DNA of 64,000 nt from an uncultured Caryophanales bacterium. GTDB lineage: Bacteria > Bacillota_I > Bacilli_A > RFN20 > CAG-288. Positions 54,770 through 63,978 of this stretch are shown in pieces. The notes under the pieces are model-generated. The model was not told where the DNA came from. It saw only the letters and a list, made by a program, of their open reading frames with translations, and searched no databases. The stretch spans positions 1 through 64,000 of the forward strand of contig CALBLI010000060.1 of the NCBI GenBank assembly GCA_937896065.1, read 5' to 3'. The position numbers were made by a program, and so were the translations under genes. Numbering within the stretch: position 1 is the first letter of the stretch; every line of letters begins with the position of its first letter.

Positions 54770-56521
54770 CTATTTAAATTGACTCGTAAATAATTGATAA
54801 TAAAAACCTTGTTTATTCATTAAATCATGGTGATTACCTTGTTCAATTATTTGACCATCTTTAATGACTAAAATAATGTCAGCTTTCATAATTGTGGATA
54901 ATCTATGTGCAATAACAATTGATGTTTTTCCTTCAAGTAATTTATCAAATGCATCATTAATTCGCTTTTCTGTCATTGTATCAACATTACTTGTAGCTTC
55001 ATCTAAAATGACAATCTCATTTTTAACCATCATAATTCTAGCTATTGTCAGCATTTGCTTCTCACCTTCAGATAAACCTTCTTTAGAAGACACTTGTGTA
55101 TCTAAACCAAATGGAAGTGTATATATAAATGAATCTGCATGTGATTCTTTAACAGCGTTTTTAACTTCTTCACTACTAGCATCATCTTTAGCATATTTGA
55201 TGTTATCTTCAATCGTTCCTTTAAAAATCCAAGTTTCTTGTAAAACCATTGAAAAGTGTTTCCTGAGTTCTTCTTTTTTTATCGTTAAATAGTCTTTGCC
55301 ATTAACTAAGACTCTGCCACTACAGGGATCATAAAATCTCATTAAAACATTGATCAGCGTAGATTTACCTGCACCTGTTGGCCCAACAATTGCTACTTTC
55401 ATTCCCTTTTTAATGGTGCAATTAAAGTCTTCAATAAGTTTTTTGTCTTTATTATAACTAAATGACATATGCTCAAATTTGATTTCTTCAATTTGACTAT
55501 CTAAAGTATCTTTACCATCATCGATATCATCACTAATATTTAAGAAATCAGCAATTCGATTAAATGAATATTTTGCAGTTTCAAATTCAGCTAATACTGA
55601 TGATATTTCATTAAATGGTTTAGTATATTGATTAGTATATGTTAAAAAAGTTGACAGCCTACCAATTGACATATTAAATAATGAAACTGTTGGTGAAAAG
55701 ATAATTAGAATGATTCCTGCTATTCCAATTAAACAATATATGATATTATTGACAAGTCTAGTTGATGGGTTTGTCCAGGATGCTGAAAATTGAGCAACCT
55801 TACTAGTTTTTCGTAAATCGTCATCACGTTTAGTAAATTCTTTAATCGCTTCATTTTGATAATTTAAAGATTGAACAAGCTCAGTATTATTTATTGTTTC
55901 TAAAGAATAAGTATTAAGTTTTGACATCATCTTTGATTGCTTAGCAAAATATTTGTGTGAAAATGAAGCAACAAATTTTGAAACAATAATTGATAAAGGT
56001 GATAATACTAGTACACCTAAAGCAAGTATCCAGTTTGTTACAAACATCAAAATTATAGTGATAAATATTTGCAAAACACCTTGAACAAGCTGCTTTAAAA
56101 CTGAGTATATTCCTGTTGCAATATTTTCAATATCAGTTATTTCAAGTTGAAGAAGATCACCGACTTCTTTATTATGAATAGTTTCAATTGATACTGAATT
56201 TATTTTATTATAAACCTTGACCCTTAAATCTTTAACTACTTCTTGAGATATGATTCCTACTTTGTATTCAAATAAGAAATCCGCAAAGACACCAATAATT
56301 GCAAGAACAATACAAATGGATAAGTAAATTATAACTTGATTTGTATTTATTGAAAAAGTAAAAATTCCATTTTCAATAGTTCCCAGAGCATCAATTGATT
56401 TACCAATCAAAAAAGGAATAGTTAGCTGTGATGCTAAAAACAAGGCAACAAAAATAAAAGATAAAATGACTCCTTTTTTTTGAGAATCAATATATTTTTT
56501 TAGCAATATCTTACTATTCAT
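54770..56521 (-). CDS. ABC exporter half-transporter, partner B (canonical Walker B)
   Basis: The start ATG 56521 has AGGGGAG seven bases upstream; a longer frame to 56560 overlaps the partner gene. The 583-residue protein has six transmembrane helices (residues 15-300) and an ABC domain: Walker A GPTGAGKST, Q-loop MVLQETWIF, signature LSEGEKQM (noncanonical Glu for Gln), Walker B VILDEATSNVD and H-loop AHRLST. It pairs with the upstream 605-residue half. The catalytic Glu and His lie here. Drug or lipid export is the likely role. Confidence 0.92.
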   Translation of the reverse strand: MNSKILLKKYIDSQKKGVILSFIFVALFLASQLTIPFLIGKSIDALGTIENGIFTFSINTNQVIIYLSICIVLAIIGVFADFLFEYKVGIISQEVVKDLRVKVYNKINSVSIETIHNKEVGDLLQLEITDIENIATGIYSVLKQLVQGVLQIFITIILMFVTNWILALGVLVLSPLSIIVSKFVASFSHKYFAKQSKMMSKLNTYSLETINNTELVQSLNYQNEAIKEFTKRDDDLRKTSKVAQFSASWTNPSTRLVNNIIYCLIGIAGIILIIFSPTVSLFNMSIGRLSTFLTYTNQYTKPFNEISSVLAEFETAKYSFNRIADFLNISDDIDDGKDTLDSQIEEIKFEHMSFSYNKDKKLIEDFNCTIKKGMKVAIVGPTGAGKSTLINVLMRFYDPCSGRVLVNGKDYLTIKKEELRKHFSMVLQETWIFKGTIEDNIKYAKDDASSEEVKNAVKESHADSFIYTLPFGLDTQVSSKEGLSEGEKQMLTIARIMMVKNEIVILDEATSNVDTMTEKRINDAFDKLLEGKTSIVIAHRLSTIMKADIILVIKDGQIIEQGNHHDLMNKQGFYYQLFTSQFK

Positions 56522-56522
56522 A

Positions 56523-58340
56523 TTAATTCTCCCCTCTTGTTTGTGATAAGTAAGTTTCATGATACAAAGGACAATTATTCATCAAATTTTCATGAGTATC
56601 AAAAGCTACGATACTACCTTTCTCCATCACTATTATCTTATCCATAGATGAGACGGTGGAAACTCTTTGTGAAATAATTATTTTTGTCAAATCTGGATAT
56701 AACGATGAAATGTTTTCTCTCACTTTTTTATCAGTCAGCAAGTCTAATGCTGATGTTGAATCATCTAAAATGAGAATTTCACTATTTTTAACAAGTGCTC
56801 TTGCAATTGTTAGACGTTGCCTTTGACCACCCGAAAAATTGCTGCCACCTTCTAATACTTGGTGATCTAGATAATCATCATATTTTTTTACAAATTCATA
56901 TGCCAAAGAAGCTTTTAATGCATCTTCCATTTTTTTATCATCAGCATCAATATTAGCCATTTTCAAATTTGATTTGATTGTGCCTTCAAATAGAGTTGCT
57001 TTTTGAGGAACATAAGCTATCTCTTCCCTTAATGAATTTAAATTATAATCTTTTATATTGACGCCTTTGTAATAAACACTACCTTTGCTAGTATCTGCAA
57101 ATCTTAATATCAATGAAAGAATAGTTGATTTACCACTTCCTGTTCCACCAATTATTCCAAGTGATTGGCCCTTATTTAAAGAGAAGTTGATATCTTTTAA
57201 AGCATAGTTTCCACCTTCTTTGAAAGCTAAATATGCACTGTCAAATTTAATAATTTCTTCACCTTTATTTATATTTTTAGTCACTTGCTTTTCATCATTT
57301 ACAATGCTGGGTTTAATCTTAAGTATATTGTTTACTCTCTTAATTGAGACACCACTTTTAGTAAAGATGACAACTAAGTTAGTTAAGACAACAACTGTTT
57401 GGAAAATCAATTCAAGATATGATACTTCAGTAAGCAAAGTAGATGGCATTAAAACCGATCCATTAAACTGAATTCCTTTATCCATACTGACTGCACCAAA
57501 GACAACAACTAAACAAGTTGAAATTGAAACAATTGCAAATGTTAGTGGATTAACTAAAGCATTGAGTTTAGAAACTTTAATTGATGCTGCTTTATATTCA
57601 CTAGCTGCTTTATCATATAATTTATCTTCATCTTCTTGCTTATTAAAGGCACGAATAACTTTACTACCAACAATTGAATCAGTCGTTCTATTTGATAACT
57701 TATCAAGTTGACCTTGTATTCCTAAATACATTTTTGAAGTTCTTGACATCACTACAAAAATGATAATAACAATAAGTGGTGAACATGCTAAAAAGATTAA
57801 GCCTATTTGCCAATCTAAAATGAAAGATATGACAAGTGAACCAATTATTATAAATGGTGCTCGAACAGCAAGTCTTATAAAAAATAAAACGCCTTGTTGA
57901 ACTTGATAAGAATCTGAATTTAAAACTGTCAAAAGATGATTCATTGAATACCTTTCTCTTTCAATTCTTGATAATGAAAGAATTTTCTTATATAAAGAGT
58001 TCCTGAGTTCAGTTCCAACATTTGTAGCACTAACTGATGCTATATACTGAGTAATCATAGTTGTTAAAAATCCAAATATACCCATAAATAAAATAATCAT
58101 GCCACCAGTAAAACAATAGCTAATTTGTGGATTATTTGGATTAATCATACCAAACGATTTTATAAATTCACCTAAAGTTTTTGTTATAACATCTCTTGAT
58201 GATGAAAACGATAAATCAATTATCGCTTTCATAAATAATGGAATTAATAAATCAAAAACAGCTTCAATTTGTTTAATTAATGGGCCAATAATTAAAAATA
58301 AAAGATTATGTTTATATGTATCAGATACCTTATTTACCAT
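56523..58340 (-). CDS. ABC exporter half-transporter, partner A (degenerate ATP site)
   Basis: The 605-residue protein has six membrane helices and an ABC domain with Walker A GGTGSGKST, signature FSGGQRQR, Walker B ILDDSTSALD in which the catalytic Glu is Asp, and an H-loop SQRVST in which His is Gln. The genes end and start one base apart, and the noncanonical residues fall in the complementary half-site, the TM287/288 or BmrCD pattern. A terminator after the downstream gene is not seen. Confidence 0.92.
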   Translation of the reverse strand: MVNKVSDTYKHNLLFLIIGPLIKQIEAVFDLLIPLFMKAIIDLSFSSSRDVITKTLGEFIKSFGMINPNNPQISYCFTGGMIILFMGIFGFLTTMITQYIASVSATNVGTELRNSLYKKILSLSRIERERYSMNHLLTVLNSDSYQVQQGVLFFIRLAVRAPFIIIGSLVISFILDWQIGLIFLACSPLIVIIIFVVMSRTSKMYLGIQGQLDKLSNRTTDSIVGSKVIRAFNKQEDEDKLYDKAASEYKAASIKVSKLNALVNPLTFAIVSISTCLVVVFGAVSMDKGIQFNGSVLMPSTLLTEVSYLELIFQTVVVLTNLVVIFTKSGVSIKRVNNILKIKPSIVNDEKQVTKNINKGEEIIKFDSAYLAFKEGGNYALKDINFSLNKGQSLGIIGGTGSGKSTILSLILRFADTSKGSVYYKGVNIKDYNLNSLREEIAYVPQKATLFEGTIKSNLKMANIDADDKKMEDALKASLAYEFVKKYDDYLDHQVLEGGSNFSGGQRQRLTIARALVKNSEILILDDSTSALDLLTDKKVRENISSLYPDLTKIIISQRVSTVSSMDKIIVMEKGSIVAFDTHENLMNNCPLYHETYLSQTRGEN

Positions 58341-58457
58341 GCTTACCTCGTATAAAACAAGTATATATTATACTTTATTAGATAGTCAAAAAAAACAAAT
58401 GCTGATTTTTATTAACCATATTGTTTACAAATTCTCAATTAATAAAATTATAAATAG
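58341..58457. other. Divergent intergenic region
   Basis: AT-rich sequence between the ABC exporter and the rimP promoter. It should hold the exporter promoter, but no well-spaced boxes stand out, and no gene is seen. Confidence 0.4.
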
Positions 58458-58485
58458 TTGATATTGTCAAATAAAATAGTATAAT
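58458..58485 (+). promoter_or_regulatory. Promoter of the rimP-nusA-infB operon
   Basis: TTGATA (58458-58463) and TATAAT (58480-58485) are 16 bases apart. The next clear transcript features are the terminator hairpin 58527-58559 and the rimP start, so the leader is about 80 bases. Confidence 0.7.
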
Positions 58486-58526
58486 TTTAGTTGTGTTAAC
58501 AAAACACATTCTTAATGCTTAATTAG

Positions 58527-58559
58527 GAGTGAGCCTTTCTAGGCTCACTCTTTCTTTTT
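58527..58559 (+). terminator. Leader terminator/attenuator before rimP-nusA
   Basis: GAGTGAGCCT (58527-58536) pairs perfectly with AGGCTCACTC (58541-58550) around TTCT, and TTTCTTTTT follows at once. This is a strong intrinsic terminator placed between the operon promoter and rimP, 12 bases before the rimP ATG, with no gene in front of it to end. In Bacillus, NusA is known to stimulate termination at a leader terminator ahead of ylxS-nusA. The same autoregulation is inferred here. Confidence 0.85.
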
Positions 58560-58571
58560 ATGGAGGTATTA

Positions 58572-59042
58572 ATGGATAATTCTATTTTAGAAAAGGTAGG
58601 TTCTATCTTAAGAAGCGAAGCTAAAAATCTTAATCTTGAACTTATTAAGTATAGATACTACTATTCTGATGAACAAAAATCTGATGTTCTAGAGGTTATG
58701 ATTGATCATAACTTTCAAATCACTTTGGAAGAGATTGATAAATACACATCAGTTATCTCCCCTCTTCTTGATGATATTGATGGATTAAGTGATACTTATC
58801 TTCTAGACGTTTGCTCGGGTGGAAGTGAGAGAGAAATCAAAGAAGAAGACTTGTCTTCTTTACTGAATCAATACTTAGAATTTAAATTAAAAAAAGACGG
58901 TTCTACTCTTCTTGCAAAACTTGTTAGTTATAATGAAAGCGAGCATAGTATTAATGTTTTATACTTTCTAAAAGGAAGAAAGAAAGAAGAAGTTATTAAT
59001 TTAGATGATATATTAGAAATTCATATGGGATATAAAAAATAA
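58572..59042 (+). CDS. rimP: Ribosome maturation factor RimP
   Basis: The start is ATG 58572, with GGAGG five bases upstream; an ATG at 58560 overlaps the terminator tail and is unlikely. The 156-residue protein has the RimP pattern LDDIDGLSDTYLLDVCSGGSEREIK near residue 70 and an SH3-like C-terminal part (FLKGRKKEEVINLDDILEIH). It aids 30S maturation. The stop overlaps the nusA ATG (TAATG), and it opens the nusA-infB operon. Confidence 0.93.
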   Translation: MDNSILEKVGSILRSEAKNLNLELIKYRYYYSDEQKSDVLEVMIDHNFQITLEEIDKYTSVISPLLDDIDGLSDTYLLDVCSGGSEREIKEEDLSSLLNQYLEFKLKKDGSTLLAKLVSYNESEHSINVLYFLKGRKKEEVINLDDILEIHMGYKK

Positions 59043-60892
59043 TGGAGGAAAATCAAATTATGAATGAAGAATTAAAAAATGAAGAAGAAGTTATTGCTTC
59101 AAATGATGTTGAATCAACACCTAATGAAGTGAAAGTTAAAAAGCCAAGAAGAAAAAAAGGTGATGCTGATGGAAGAATTAATAACGATTCTTTTACCTCA
59201 TCAATTATGCAAATTGAAAAAGATTCTCTTTTATCAACTGATGAAATCATCGAGATTTTAAAGAAAGCTATCAGAAAAGCTTATTTAAATTACGTCTATC
59301 CTGAGACTTTCAAAAGAGATAGCACTGATCCAGCTAAAGATTTAATTGATGCTGAAGTATCTTTTGAAAGACACTTTAAAGAAATTAAAATTTATGATAT
59401 CAAAATCGTAACTGAAGAAAGTAAAATCGTTGATGATGCTTATCAAATTTCCGAAGAAGAAGCTTTACAATATTCCAAAAAAGCTAAACTTGGCGATAAA
59501 GTTAAAATTCCTTTTGATTTTTCTGAACTTCCTAGCAAAGTTGCAAGACAATCACAGATTTTCTTTAATAACTATTTATTAGATAATAGCAGACAAGCTA
59601 TTACCAAGGTTTATTCATCTCAAATAAATGGTCTTATTGAAGGTACTGTCACTAGAGTTGAAGAAGGTGCTGAAGGTGGATATAAGAAAATTGAATTATC
59701 ATTTGGTAAAGCAAGCGGTAACTTACTTAGAAAAGATTTGCTTCCACAAGATCGTTTCTCAATTAATGATAAGGTTTTATGTTACTTACAATCAGTTTCT
59801 AATGCAACTAATCCACCATCACTTTCAGTTTCTAGATCAAATGAAAAATTTGTTGTTAAGCTTCTTGAAAGAGCTGTTCCAGAGCTTGAAGAAGGCATAG
59901 TTAAAATTGTTGCAATTGCTCGTGATCCTGGTAAGAGAACCAAGATTTTTGTTGAATCAACTGATAAAAATATCGATCCTGTTGGTGCTTGTATTGGACC
60001 TGAAAATTCCAGAATTAGAGCTGTTTTAAATGAATTAAAAGGTGAAAAAATCGATGTTCTAAGATATTATGAAAATAAAGCCTTGCAAATAATTGAAGCT
60101 ATGAAACCTGCTATTGTCACTGGTCTTACTTGTGATGAAGATTTCTTTGATCCAAATGTTCACTTCAATGAAATTGAGCAAGAAAAAGGATATGTATTCC
60201 CTGATGTTACTGCTGTTGTTATGAATGGTAGCACTGGTGTTGCCATCGGTTTAAATGGTGTCAATGTCCGTTTAGCATCTAAAATTACTAAAACAGCAAT
60301 TTCTGTTTTAGAAGCTGATAAAGCTATTGAAAAAGCAATTGATTTTAAACCTGTAACAGCCATCAAAGATATGGTCAAAGAATTATATCCTGATGAAGTC
60401 ATCGAAGATAAATTTGCTAATATCAATGCTACTGCTCCATCAATTGATTATGATGAAGACGAAGATTTTGAAGATGAAATTGAAGCAAATGAAGATGATG
60501 TTAACAAAAAAGAAGTTTCTGAAGTAAAAGTGGAGCAACCTGTTAAGAAGGAAGAAACTGCACCTGTTAAAGAAGAAAAAGAAGATGCTTCTAATAACGA
60601 TGAAGAAGAACATATCACTATCGTTAACAAGCCAAAGCTTGGTCTGTCTCAACTTGAAAACATTTTAGATAATAACAAGAAAAAGCAAACCGCAACCAAA
60701 TCCTACAAAAAGAAAGTCAATAAGAAAAAGGATGAGGAAGAGGAAAATTATACTCCAGTTGAAAATGCTATGCCTATCTATACTGAAGATGAACTCAAAG
60801 AAATGGAAAATGATTCAACTGAAGAAGACTATAATGATTTTGATGAAGATGATTATTCAGAATACGATTCTGATGAATATTATGATAAATAA
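59042..60892 (+). CDS. nusA: Transcription elongation/termination factor NusA with long acidic tail
   Basis: The 616-residue protein has an N-terminal domain (SFTSSIMQIEKDSLLSTDEI), an S1 domain (LIEGTVTRVEEGAEGGYKKI near residue 200), KH domains (GACIGPENSRIRAVLNELKG near residue 315 and TGVAIGLNGVNVRLASKIT near residue 395), then about 150 residues of Glu/Asp/Lys-rich low complexity (ANEDDVNKKEV, EEEENYTPVENAM). The tail is not part of Bacillus NusA. ATG 59042 overlaps the rimP stop; ATG 59060 with GGAGG upstream is an alternative. Confidence 0.94.
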   Translation: MEENQIMNEELKNEEEVIASNDVESTPNEVKVKKPRRKKGDADGRINNDSFTSSIMQIEKDSLLSTDEIIEILKKAIRKAYLNYVYPETFKRDSTDPAKDLIDAEVSFERHFKEIKIYDIKIVTEESKIVDDAYQISEEEALQYSKKAKLGDKVKIPFDFSELPSKVARQSQIFFNNYLLDNSRQAITKVYSSQINGLIEGTVTRVEEGAEGGYKKIELSFGKASGNLLRKDLLPQDRFSINDKVLCYLQSVSNATNPPSLSVSRSNEKFVVKLLERAVPELEEGIVKIVAIARDPGKRTKIFVESTDKNIDPVGACIGPENSRIRAVLNELKGEKIDVLRYYENKALQIIEAMKPAIVTGLTCDEDFFDPNVHFNEIEQEKGYVFPDVTAVVMNGSTGVAIGLNGVNVRLASKITKTAISVLEADKAIEKAIDFKPVTAIKDMVKELYPDEVIEDKFANINATAPSIDYDEDEDFEDEIEANEDDVNKKEVSEVKVEQPVKKEETAPVKEEKEDASNNDEEEHITIVNKPKLGLSQLENILDNNKKKQTATKSYKKKVNKKKDEEEENYTPVENAMPIYTEDELKEMENDSTEEDYNDFDEDDYSEYDSDEYYDK

Positions 60893-60894
60893 TC

Positions 60895-61143
60895 ATGAAA
60901 TTCATAGTCAAAAGAAAAGATATTGCTAGTAATAATGTATTTGATATCTCTTCCTTATTCAGATTAGCTATCACTGACAAAAATAAATTAATTTATGATA
61001 AAAATAGGAATCTAAAAGGAAGAGGAATCTATATCAAAAAGGATATTGAATCAATAAACATTGCTTTTAGTAAAAAACTTAATAGATACAATAAAGAAAA
61101 TTTTGAAAGTCTGAGAAAGGAATTAATGAATGAATTAAAATAG
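60895..61143 (+). CDS. ylxR: YlxR (DUF448) protein, short and without CxxC
   Basis: This 82-residue protein lies between nusA and infB, the canonical YlxR place. NLKGRGIYIKKDIESINIAF near residue 42 matches the GRGAYxC segment, and the start resembles RKxxxxxxLxRL. The paired cysteines found in most YlxR proteins are absent. YlxR binds RNA and can regulate RNase P in some species. Only two bases follow the nusA stop. The usual ylxQ (L7Ae-like) gene is missing. Confidence 0.8.
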   Translation: MKFIVKRKDIASNNVFDISSLFRLAITDKNKLIYDKNRNLKGRGIYIKKDIESINIAFSKKLNRYNKENFESLRKELMNELK

Positions 61144-61154
61144 GAGGGTAAAAT

Positions 61155-62966
61155 ATGGCTAGTAAAAAGAAACCAAACAAACCTGGTTTTAAAGGACAAC
61201 AACAAGCAAAAGTTGAAAACGGTGTTTTCACTTATAGCGGTTCTTTAACATTAGATCAATTATGTAAGAAAATTGGCATTTCAGCTGTTGATGTTATCAA
61301 ATCATTCATGATGAAAGGTAAATTGATATCTTTAAATACTGTTTTAAGTGAGGATTTAGTTGCTGAAGTGTGCATTGAAAACAATCTTGATTTTAAAAAA
61401 GAGGTCAACGCATCAGTTGATGACTTTACAACTATTGATATTTTTAATAAAGAAGAAGATAAAGACCCTCGTCCTTGTATTGTCACTGTAATGGGTCATG
61501 TTGACCATGGTAAGACAACTTTAGTTGATGCTATTCGTCACTCCAGAATCACTGAAGGTGAAAGTGGTGGTATCACTCAAGCAATTGGTGCTTATCAAAA
61601 AACAGTCAATGGTAAAAAGATAACTTTCTTAGATACTCCAGGGCATGAAGCATTCACAGCTATGAGAGCACGTGGTGCTAAAATGACTGATATTGTTGTT
61701 TTAGTTGTTGCTTACGATGATGGTGTTAAACCACAAACTATTGAAGCTATCAATCATGCTAAAGCTGCTAATGTACCTATCATTGTTGCAATCAACAAAA
61801 TGGATAAACCTGGTGCTAATGCTGAAAAAGTTTTGACACAACTTACCGCTCAAGATCTCCTTCCTGAAAAGTGGGGTGGTAACACCATGACTTATGAAAT
61901 ATCAGCTAAACAGAATAAAGGCATTGATGAATTATTAGAAGGCATTTTAACTCAAGCTGAGATATTAGAACTAACTGCTAACAATAATAAGAAAGCAGTC
62001 GGTGGTGTAATTGAGGCTAAACTTGATAAAAAAGAAGGGGCTAAAGCTACTTTACTTGTCCAAAATGGATCATTACATGTTGGTGATTTTTTAGCAATTG
62101 GTGGTCTCTATTGTAAAGTCAGAAGAATGACAAACGAGTTTAATAAGCCAATTAAAGTTGCAACTCCATCTACTCCTGTTGTTATAACTGGTATTTCAGG
62201 TGTTCCATCAGCTGGTGATCGCTTTATGGCTTTTGATAGTGAGCAACAAGCAAGAGATGCTGCTAATACTCATGCCCAAGCACAATTTTTAAATAAAAAT
62301 GATGGCGTATCACTTGCTTCAATTGCAAATTCTAGCGATGGAGAACAAAGTGTTCCAAATATTAATTTGATTGTTAAAACTGATACTCAAGGTTCACTTG
62401 AAGCCATTGTTTCTGAATTAAAATCAATTGATATACCTGGTACTAAATTAACGATTGTTCATTCAGCTGCAGGTGAAGTATCACAATCTGATATCTCCCT
62501 TGCTGAGACAAGTAAATCAATTATTGTTGCTTTTAATTTAAAAACTTCGGCTCAGATTTTAGATTTAGCTAAAGAAAGAAAAATTGAAGTTAGAAGTTAT
62601 GATGTTATCTATCATTTACAAGAAGATATTGAAAATGCCTTGAAAGGTAAACTGGGCCCTGTTTATGAAGAAGTTATTTATGGTCACTTGACTGTTAGAA
62701 ACCTTTTTAAAGCCAGTAAAATCGGCCAGATTGCAGGTTGCATTGTAAGTGATGGTAAAATACCTTCTTCTAGTAAAATAAGAGTTTATCGAGATGATGA
62801 GCTTGTTATAACCTCATCCCTTTCATCGTTAAAGAGATTTAAAGATGATGTTAAGGAAGTTTTAGAAGGGTTTGAATGTGGTGTCACTATCAAAGATAAT
62901 TTTAATTTAGAAGTTGGCGACATTTTAGAAGCCTTTGGCATGGAGATTGTCAAAGATGGCAGATAA
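61155..62966 (+). CDS. infB: Translation initiation factor IF-2
   Basis: The 603-residue protein follows TAGGAGGG. It has the G-domain motifs [10 protein letters not shown] near residue 112, LDTPGHEAF near residue 158, NKMD near residue 212 and SAKQNKG near residue 252, and the C-terminal domains with [14 protein letters not shown] near residue 505. The N-terminal region is short, as in mollicutes. IF-2 places fMet-tRNA on the 30S subunit. It overlaps rbfA by 11 bases. Confidence 0.97.
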   Translation: MASKKKPNKPGFKGQQQAKVENGVFTYSGSLTLDQLCKKIGISAVDVIKSFMMKGKLISLNTVLSEDLVAEVCIENNLDFKKEVNASVDDFTTIDIFNKEEDKDPRPCIVTVMGHVDHGKTTLVDAIRHSRITEGESGGITQAIGAYQKTVNGKKITFLDTPGHEAFTAMRARGAKMTDIVVLVVAYDDGVKPQTIEAINHAKAANVPIIVAINKMDKPGANAEKVLTQLTAQDLLPEKWGGNTMTYEISAKQNKGIDELLEGILTQAEILELTANNNKKAVGGVIEAKLDKKEGAKATLLVQNGSLHVGDFLAIGGLYCKVRRMTNEFNKPIKVATPSTPVVITGISGVPSAGDRFMAFDSEQQARDAANTHAQAQFLNKNDGVSLASIANSSDGEQSVPNINLIVKTDTQGSLEAIVSELKSIDIPGTKLTIVHSAAGEVSQSDISLAETSKSIIVAFNLKTSAQILDLAKERKIEVRSYDVIYHLQEDIENALKGKLGPVYEEVIYGHLTVRNLFKASKIGQIAGCIVSDGKIPSSSKIRVYRDDELVITSSLSSLKRFKDDVKEVLEGFECGVTIKDNFNLEVGDILEAFGMEIVKDGR

Positions 62967-63978
62967 AAAGGGAAGAGTCAATGAAGTAATCAGAAGAAAT
63001 CTTTCTGAAATCATCATCTATGAACTTAAAAATGAATTGACTCATTACTGCTCAATAAATGGTGTATTTACTACCAAAGATTATTCATATTGCAAAGTAT
63101 ATGTTTCTCACATCGATGAAAATAAAAATGAAAATTTAGTTAACTTTTTAAATAAAAGAAAAGGTCAAATAAGATCGATGCTTTCTAAAAGATTATCAAT
63201 TTATAAGACTCCAGAACTCATCTTTGTTATTGATACAAACGTCATCAATATGAATCATATTGAAAAGTTAGTTAAAGAAGCTAATGAAAGTAAAATGTAC
63301 ACTTTAAAAGATTATAAAAATGATCAAAAGAAAAAATTAAAAAATACTTATGATCATCTTTTAAAAGACATAAAAAAATTAGCTATCAAAAAAATAGTTA
63401 AAAATAACATCACTAAATATAATTTAAAATCAAAAGATTTAAAATCACTTGTTGATAAATATGAATTTTTAGATATTAAAGAGATTGAACTTGATAAAAT
63501 TTATGAACTTAATCTTTTATATTTTTCTATTTATTTAAATAATAAAAAAGATTTATCTTCACAAGTATCATTTATCTTGGAAAATGCTGATTACTTGCTA
63601 GATAAAAAATTAGTTGATTTTATTTCTAACTATATTTTTATTTCCTCATTAAAGGATAATGCAACTACTTTAACATCATTTACAATTGGTTCTCCTTTAA
63701 CTAAAAGATTAAGATATGAAATACTTATCAATTATGTAAATAAATTGAACATTGATAGACTCCTTCATCTTTTAAATGATGAAGAAGAAAAAGTTGTAAT
63801 TGAAATGGAAGTTAAACTGATTGATAAATTATATACTGAAGATAAAAACAAAGTTATCAACTTTATATCAACTGTATCTTTTAATGAAAAATTATTAAGA
63901 GGAATAATAAAAAAACTAACTAAAAATGAATTTTCTAAAGAGAGAGATATAAATATTTTAGAGAATTTAATCTCGTAA
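62956..63978 (+). CDS. rbfA: Ribosome-binding factor A with ~225-residue C-terminal extension
   Basis: The start is ATG 62956, inside the infB end. The first ~110 residues are RbfA: RVNEVIRRNLSEIIIYELKN, YCKVYVSHIDENKN, MLSKRLSIYKTPELIFVIDT and a closing HIEKLVKEANESK. RbfA normally ends here, at about 120 residues. The frame then continues for some 225 Lys-rich residues of predicted helix (KDYKNDQKKKLKNTYDHLLK; LTSFTIGSPLTKRLRYEILI) with no family I recognise. RbfA binds the 30S subunit near helix 1. The extension may contact another factor. Confidence 0.85.
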   Translation: MADKKGRVNEVIRRNLSEIIIYELKNELTHYCSINGVFTTKDYSYCKVYVSHIDENKNENLVNFLNKRKGQIRSMLSKRLSIYKTPELIFVIDTNVINMNHIEKLVKEANESKMYTLKDYKNDQKKKLKNTYDHLLKDIKKLAIKKIVKNNITKYNLKSKDLKSLVDKYEFLDIKEIELDKIYELNLLYFSIYLNNKKDLSSQVSFILENADYLLDKKLVDFISNYIFISSLKDNATTLTSFTIGSPLTKRLRYEILINYVNKLNIDRLLHLLNDEEEKVVIEMEVKLIDKLYTEDKNKVINFISTVSFNEKLLRGIIKKLTKNEFSKERDINILENLIS

